Shown: positions 5,567-8,853 of the stretch, piece after piece
Position numbering within the stretch: the first letter of the stretch is position 1
How the letters are laid out: the number at the start of each line of letters is the position of its first letter
NCBI GenBank assembly: GCA_019309245.1
Contig: JAFDGP010000087.1
Span: 1-8,853 of the forward strand
Origin: Deltaproteobacteria bacterium
Lineage (GTDB): Bacteria; Desulfobacterota; Desulfobacteria; Desulfobacterales; C00003060
Length of the DNA stretch: 8,853 bases
Reading direction: 5' to 3'
Translations under genes and position numbers: made by a program
Notes under the pieces: generated by a model
Database searches by the model: none
Seen by the model: only the letters and a program-made list of their open reading frames with translations
Told to the model about the DNA's origin: nothing

Positions 5567-6760
5567 CTACAACGATCCGCCGTCAATGTGCCTTCGGACC
5601 CGCTCGAACGCAGGCAAGGCGTTGTTGATGGTGTCATCATCTACACAGAAGGCGATGCGAAAGTACCCGGGGGTTCCGAATCCCCTGCCGGGGACCGTTA
5701 AGACGAGCTCTTTTTGCAGGGCCTTTACAAAGGCGACGTCATCAGGGATAGGGCTCTTCGGGAAAAGGTAAAAGGCGCCTTTCGGCGTGGTAAATTCATA
5801 TCCGCACCGTGCCAAGCCGTCACACAAGGCATCTCTTTTTTTTTGGTACAGGCCCGGATCGACCGCGGTGCCCTGAAGCATCCCGATGGCCCGTTGCATC
5901 AATGCGGGCGCGTTCACATAGCCTAAAATTCGATTGGCCAAGGTCATCGCCCCCAAAAGCGTCTGTTTGTTTTTCGCCCGAGGGTTTACCGCAAGAAACC
6001 CGATTCGCTCGCCTGGAATCGAAAGGTCCTTGGAATAGGATGTGGCCATAATGCTTTGCGGGTACACGGAAAAAAGGGACGGAACAACAGTTCCATCAAA
6101 AACGATCTTGCGGTACGGCTCGTCTGAAATCAGATACAGGGTGCGGTCGAACCGCTGGCCGGCCCTTTCCAAGAGGCCGCCCAGGTCCCTCAGGCTCTGC
6201 TCGGAATAGACCTGCCCCGAGGGATTGTTGGGAGAATTGATCAACACGGCCTTGGTGTTGGGTCCGATCGCTTGTTCGATGGCCTCCAGGTCCAGGGAAA
6301 AGTCGGACCTGGTTGGCACGGTCTTGAGCGTTCCACCATGATTGGCGACATAAAAACCGTATTCGACAAAATACGGCGCCGGGGTAAGCACCTCCTCGCC
6401 GGGGTCCAGAATGGCCTTGAAGATGACGTTTAAGGCCCCCGCGGCACCACAGGTCATAATGATTTCTTCTGCAGAGATGTCTACCCCCTGTTCCTGCGAT
6501 ACAAATCCGGCCACAGCCTCTCTGACAGCCGGATACCCGGCATTGGGCATATATCCGTGCATGCCGGATTCAGGGCCCTTTACCAGGCGCGCAAGGGCCT
6601 CATGAAAGGCGGCCGGAGGATCCAGGTTGGGGTTCCCGAGGCTGAAATCAAAGACGTTTTGCTCGCCATGTTCCGCCTTGAGCCTGGCGCCTTCTTCAAA
6701 CATTTTTCTGATCCAGGAGGCCTGTTCCAGGATGGTTTGGATATTTTTTGCAATGGTCAT
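5567..6760 (-). CDS. PLP-dependent aminotransferase, class I/II (AspC/AspB-like fold)
   Basis: This cytoplasmic fold-type I transaminase of 397 residues is of standard family length. The phosphate-site GAAGA is at residues 105-109, the substrate/cofactor loop NSPNNPSG at 175-182, the DEPY pair (D213 to the pyridine nitrogen, Y216) follows, SYSKD contains the Schiff-base lysine K244, R252 follows in GERIGF, and FRIAF carries the substrate-carboxylate arginine R368. It therefore looks catalytically complete. The amino-donor and keto-acid specificity cannot be assigned. Aspartate, alanine or aromatic/branched substrates are all possible. The ATG at 6760 has GAGGAG about 7 nt upstream. It is transcribed divergently from fabH and in the same direction as the liv operon, but is separated from livG by 317 nt with the operon's own promoter, so it is likely a separate unit. 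An A9 run on the coding strand spans codons 306-309 (QKKR). Confidence 0.92.
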   Translation of the reverse strand: MTIAKNIQTILEQASWIRKMFEEGARLKAEHGEQNVFDFSLGNPNLDPPAAFHEALARLVKGPESGMHGYMPNAGYPAVREAVAGFVSQEQGVDISAEEIIMTCGAAGALNVIFKAILDPGEEVLTPAPYFVEYGFYVANHGGTLKTVPTRSDFSLDLEAIEQAIGPNTKAVLINSPNNPSGQVYSEQSLRDLGGLLERAGQRFDRTLYLISDEPYRKIVFDGTVVPSLFSVYPQSIMATSYSKDLSIPGERIGFLAVNPRAKNKQTLLGAMTLANRILGYVNAPALMQRAIGMLQGTAVDPGLYQKKRDALCDGLARCGYEFTTPKGAFYLFPKSPIPDDVAFVKALQKELVLTVPGRGFGTPGYFRIAFCVDDDTINNALPAFERVRRHIDGGSL

Positions 6761-6794
6761 TGGCCCCTCCTCGTCGTGTCTGCATGTCCCTGCT

Positions 6795-6822
6795 ATTATG
6801 ACCCCATAGCATAAAACCGCAA
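6795..6822 (-). promoter_or_regulatory. Possible promoter of the aminotransferase gene
   Basis: On the minus strand TTGCGG (6822-6817), a 16-nt spacer and CATAAT (6800-6795, five of six matches to the -10 consensus) would start transcription near 6788, giving a 28-nt leader with the GAGGAG ribosome site. The -35 match is poor (three of six), so this is tentative. Confidence 0.35.
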
Positions 6823-6878
6823 AAAATGAAAAAAATCTCTGGGCCTGCCTCCACCTCGCTTGAATTGCCGAGGATGGG

Positions 6879-6894
6879 TTTGGCCCCGGCCAAA
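6879..6894. promoter_or_regulatory. Palindrome upstream of fabH (possible operator)
   Basis: TTTGGCC-CC-GGCCAAA has perfect 7-bp arms, flanked by TGGG on the left and, after four further bases, CCCA on the right. It lies 78 nt before the fabH ATG in the 212-nt divergent spacer with the aminotransferase gene. It is not followed by a T-run on either strand, so an operator or mRNA leader hairpin is more likely than a terminator. No clear fabH promoter was found. A weak TTGCTT-17-GTAATT lies just downstream of the palindrome. Confidence 0.35.
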
Positions 6895-6972
6895 AAAGCC
6901 CATGACACGGTCTTGCTTTCGTGGTAGATACCTGGGTAATTTCGAAGCTGGTTTAAGGAGATTGATTATTCC

Positions 6973-7974
6973 ATGTTACGAGGACGCATCATTGGGACGG
7001 GGTCGACGACCCCCAAGAGGATATTGACCAACAAGGACCTCGAAGCAATCGTAGATACGACAGATGAGTGGATAACCCGCAGGACAGGAATCAAGGAACG
7101 CCGCATCTCCTCAAAGACCCGCGCCGAAGACACCTCCGAGATGGCGACAGCTGCTTCGAAGCGGGCCCTGGAAATGGCCGGGGTGGCCCCGGAAGCGCTT
7201 GATCTGATCGTTATCGGAACCGTCACCCCGGATCGGCAGTTTCCGTCCGCCGCCTGCATGGTTCAAAAAAACCTGGGTGCGCGTTGTGCGGTGGCCTTTG
7301 ACGTATCGGCCGGGTGTTCGGGTTTTTTGTATGCCTTGTCGATCGCAAACAACGCGATCGCCACAAACAACTGTCGCAATGCGCTCGTGGTCGGCGCGGA
7401 GCGGCTGTCGGGCATTGCAGACTGGCAGGATCGAAGCACCTGTGTGTTGTTGGGCGACGGGGCAGGGGCCGTGGTCTTGACGCCCGGAGACGGCAATGAG
7501 GGCATCCTGTCAACCCACCTGGGATCCGACGGAAGCCTGTGGGAACTTTTGTATGCCTCTGACCGGATTGGGGGGCCCATTGAGCTTCCTGAGATTCTGG
7601 ATACGGTTGAAGGCAGGCCTTTTTGCCTGAAGATGGAAGGCAACAAGCTTTTCAAAAAGGCGGTGTGCTGTTTGGCGGATGTGGCTGTGGCCGCCATGGA
7701 ACACGACGGCCTGAGCTGTGATGACATCATGTTGATGGTGCCCCACCAGGCCAACCTGAGGATTATCCGGGCCACCGCAGAGCGCCTTTCCATCCCCATG
7801 GAGAAGGTTTATACCAACCTGGATAAGTACGGAAACACGTCTTCCGCCTCGATTCCCATCGCCTTGGATGAGGCGAATCGCAAGGGAATGCTCAAAGAAG
7901 GCGGGTACGTCCTGCTGGTTACCTTCGGCGCGGGGCTGACGTGGGGGGCGTCTATCGTGAAGTGGTCGCTGTGA
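6973..7974 (+). CDS. fabH: Beta-ketoacyl-ACP synthase III (KAS III)
   Basis: This 333-residue enzyme carries out the first condensation of type II fatty acid synthesis, joining an acyl-CoA primer to malonyl-ACP. The catalytic triad is intact: C115 in VSAGCSGF, H258 in VPHQANLRI and N288 in YGNTSSASIP. Other family marks are GTGSTTPKRILTN near the N-terminus, VDTTDEWITRRTGIKERR at 27-44, TPDRQFPSAA at 85-94 and FGAGLTWGASIVKW at the end. The ATG at 6973 is supported by the conserved N-terminus. AAGGAG lies 12 nt upstream, a longer spacing than usual. The gene stands alone, divergent from an aminotransferase and convergent with the Nfu-like gene. No acpP, fabD, fabG or plsX is next to it, so it may be either the housekeeping enzyme or a second copy with special primer use. 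Overall confidence in the family is high. Confidence 0.95.
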   Translation: MLRGRIIGTGSTTPKRILTNKDLEAIVDTTDEWITRRTGIKERRISSKTRAEDTSEMATAASKRALEMAGVAPEALDLIVIGTVTPDRQFPSAACMVQKNLGARCAVAFDVSAGCSGFLYALSIANNAIATNNCRNALVVGAERLSGIADWQDRSTCVLLGDGAGAVVLTPGDGNEGILSTHLGSDGSLWELLYASDRIGGPIELPEILDTVEGRPFCLKMEGNKLFKKAVCCLADVAVAAMEHDGLSCDDIMLMVPHQANLRIIRATAERLSIPMEKVYTNLDKYGNTSSASIPIALDEANRKGMLKEGGYVLLVTFGAGLTWGASIVKWSL

Positions 7975-8099
7975 CAGCCGGTCTTGACCCACAAATCGTG
8001 TTTTGCGGATAGAATCTTCAGTTTTTGATAAAAGCCCCCAAAAACAGCATTGAACCGGAAACTGACAACCCCGGGTGGACGAAATGGGGCCGTCCGGCT

Positions 8100-8321
8100 T
8101 CAGTCTACCCCTTCAACTCGAACGACCTCCGGGATTTCTTTTTTCAAGAATTTTTCGATTCCATCTCTTAACGTCATCTGAGACATTGGACAGCCTTTGC
8201 ACGCGCCCTGCAAACGGACCCGAACCACACCGTCGTTTACCTCAACCAGCTCTACGTCTCCGCCGTCTCTTTGAAGGACCGGTCGAATCTTGTTAATCGC
8301 TTCTTGAACCTTTTGCTGCAT
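8100..8321 (-). CDS. NifU C-terminal-domain (Nfu-type) Fe-S carrier protein
   Basis: This small 73-residue protein consists only of the NifU C-terminal domain that binds a [4Fe-4S] cluster for delivery to apo-proteins, usually as a dimer bridged by the CxxC cysteines. The motif GACKGCPMSQMTLRDGIE at residues 39-56 has C41 and C44. The preceding IRPVLQRDGGDVELVEV and following EIPEVVRVEGVD are typical of the family. The open frame extends to an ATG at 8348, but the ATG at 8321 has GGGAGG with an 8-nt spacer and gives the usual N-terminus, so it is preferred. It stands alone and converges on fabH. No nifS, isc or suf genes are visible beside it. Stand-alone Nfu domains of this size are common in anaerobes. 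Confidence 0.92.
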   Translation of the reverse strand: MQQKVQEAINKIRPVLQRDGGDVELVEVNDGVVRVRLQGACKGCPMSQMTLRDGIEKFLKKEIPEVVRVEGVD

Positions 8322-8348
8322 GGGCTTTTCCTCCCTTCCAGGTCTCAA

Positions 8349-8726
8349 TTTTTATTGTCCGCCATTGCCATCAATGTCCGGGCGCCCCACGCGCGCAGCA
8401 GATAGTCTTGCCGCTACGGATCGTGATTTTCAGACGATAGCTATCAGCAACCGTCCGCCAAAGACCCCTTTGATATCCATTATGTGTGCGGAACGCTGTT
8501 TTTTGCTCTTGTATACTGGAACGCTCGTTTTTACAAGCTTGGCTTGACCAAGGACCCCCCAAATCCGCCGCCAAAAAAAACGAAGATCGGACTCTTATGG
8601 CATGATTGCAGCGTGTCAATCGATTTGTTGACGGGCGTTTGAAGGTCAAAAGTACGTCGGCACGCCCACCGCCTCGCATCTCCGGCAACCTCGGCAACTG
8701 GTGGATCCGGGGGAATGGTTTCCTGC
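8349..8726. other. Stretch without a convincing gene
   Basis: I find no gene here that I can support. Open frames exist on both strands (for example minus 8745-8371 and 8809-8531) but they overlap one another, have no ribosome site and show no family resemblance. Visible items are a perfect decamer palindrome GATAGCTATC, a CTTGG-CTTGA-CCAAG hairpin near 8540 and an A8 run near 8573-8580. The nfu promoter should lie in the left part but no clear boxes are seen. No tRNA or rRNA features were recognised. Confidence 0.6.
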
Positions 8727-8755
8727 TTGACAGGATTAACAGCATTTCCTATAGA
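8727..8755 (+). promoter_or_regulatory. Near-consensus sigma70 promoter reading off the right edge
   Basis: TTGACA (8727-8732), a 17-nt spacer and TATAGA (8750-8755, four of six matches) predict a start near 8762. The roughly 90 nt of transcript inside the window contain no Shine-Dalgarno before the only long open start (GTG at 8794), but they can form stems such as AACCC/GGGTT (8797-8801 with 8818-8822) and GCATC/GATGC. The product could be a gene starting beyond the edge with a structured leader, or a small RNA. Confidence 0.65.
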
Positions 8756-8853
8756 GTGGCAAATATCCTGTGGTTTTGCGGTCTTAACCTTACGTGAACC
8801 CCGTATCACAGCATCACGGGTTGCGCCGCCTGGGTGCGGGGTGTGCGATGCCG

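Noticed and set aside
6311..6326. Sigma54-like TGGCAC element on the plus strand
   Set aside because: It lies inside the aminotransferase gene in antisense and lacks the TTGC half at the correct spacing.
8021..8045. GTTTTTG/CAAAAAC hairpin between fabH and nfu as a bidirectional terminator
   Set aside because: The 7-bp stem is nearly all A-T, has an 11-nt loop and no following T-run, so it is too weak to call.
8322..8348. Upstream ATG for the Nfu-like gene
   Set aside because: The extra nine residues read through the GGGAGG ribosome site that serves the ATG at 8321, and the family normally starts near there.
8341..8349. Short match to the end of the MITE-like element (TTGAGACCT) upstream of the Nfu gene
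   Set aside because: Only nine bases match and no second arm is nearby, so it may well be chance.
8531..8809. Minus-strand frame of 92 codons in the right-hand gene-free region
   Set aside because: No ribosome site, low-complexity end from the A8/poly-purine stretch, no recognisable domain, and it runs antisense through the strong plus-strand promoter.
8794..8853. GTG-initiated plus-strand frame running off the right edge
   Set aside because: Only 20 codons visible with no Shine-Dalgarno. Kept only as a possibility under the promoter entry.

Overview
The window looks like chromosomal sequence from a moderately GC-rich Gram-negative bacterium. My best guess is a Desulfobacterota (sulfate-reducer-like, Desulfobacterales-type) genome. 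That rests on the style of the proteins and on the gene order in which a long-chain-type acyl-CoA ligase sits inside a branched-chain amino acid (HAAT) ABC transporter operon. It is an inference from recognition, not from any search. Nothing indicates phage, plasmid or defence functions.

Layout. The left two thirds (about 36-5249) is one minus-strand transporter operon. In order of transcription it runs: ATP-binding subunit LivG (GTG start at 5249), an AMP-forming acyl-CoA ligase overlapping livG by 17 nt (4438-2495), permease LivH (2184-1300) and permease LivM (1136-36). No substrate-binding protein and no LivF ATPase are present. The operon probably continues past the left edge. A good sigma70-like promoter (TTGACA-17-TAAATA, 5365-5337) precedes livG. 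A reasonable model is uptake of a carboxylic acid by the ABC transporter coupled to CoA activation by the ligase.

The right third holds a PLP-dependent class I/II aminotransferase (6760-5567, minus), a divergent beta-ketoacyl-ACP synthase III (fabH, 6973-7974, plus) and, convergent with fabH, a 73-residue NifU-C-terminal-domain (Nfu-type) Fe-S protein (8321-8100, minus). The last 500 bp contain no convincing gene. They end in a near-consensus plus-strand promoter (TTGACA-17-TATAGA, 8727-8755) whose transcript runs off the window.

The unusual content lies in the spacers. The livH-livM gap is almost filled by 18 tandem heptamers (TCANTGG, 1159-1284). The ligase-livH gap holds a CACGAAAA-based inverted repeat (2338-2411) and other dyads. 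A 97-bp MITE-like inverted repeat (5372-5468) lies 6 bp upstream of the livG -35 box, with a perfect 16-bp palindrome of TetR-operator type (5526-5541) beyond it. These repeats in an otherwise compact operon are the main items worth following. I see no clearly new multi-gene system here.
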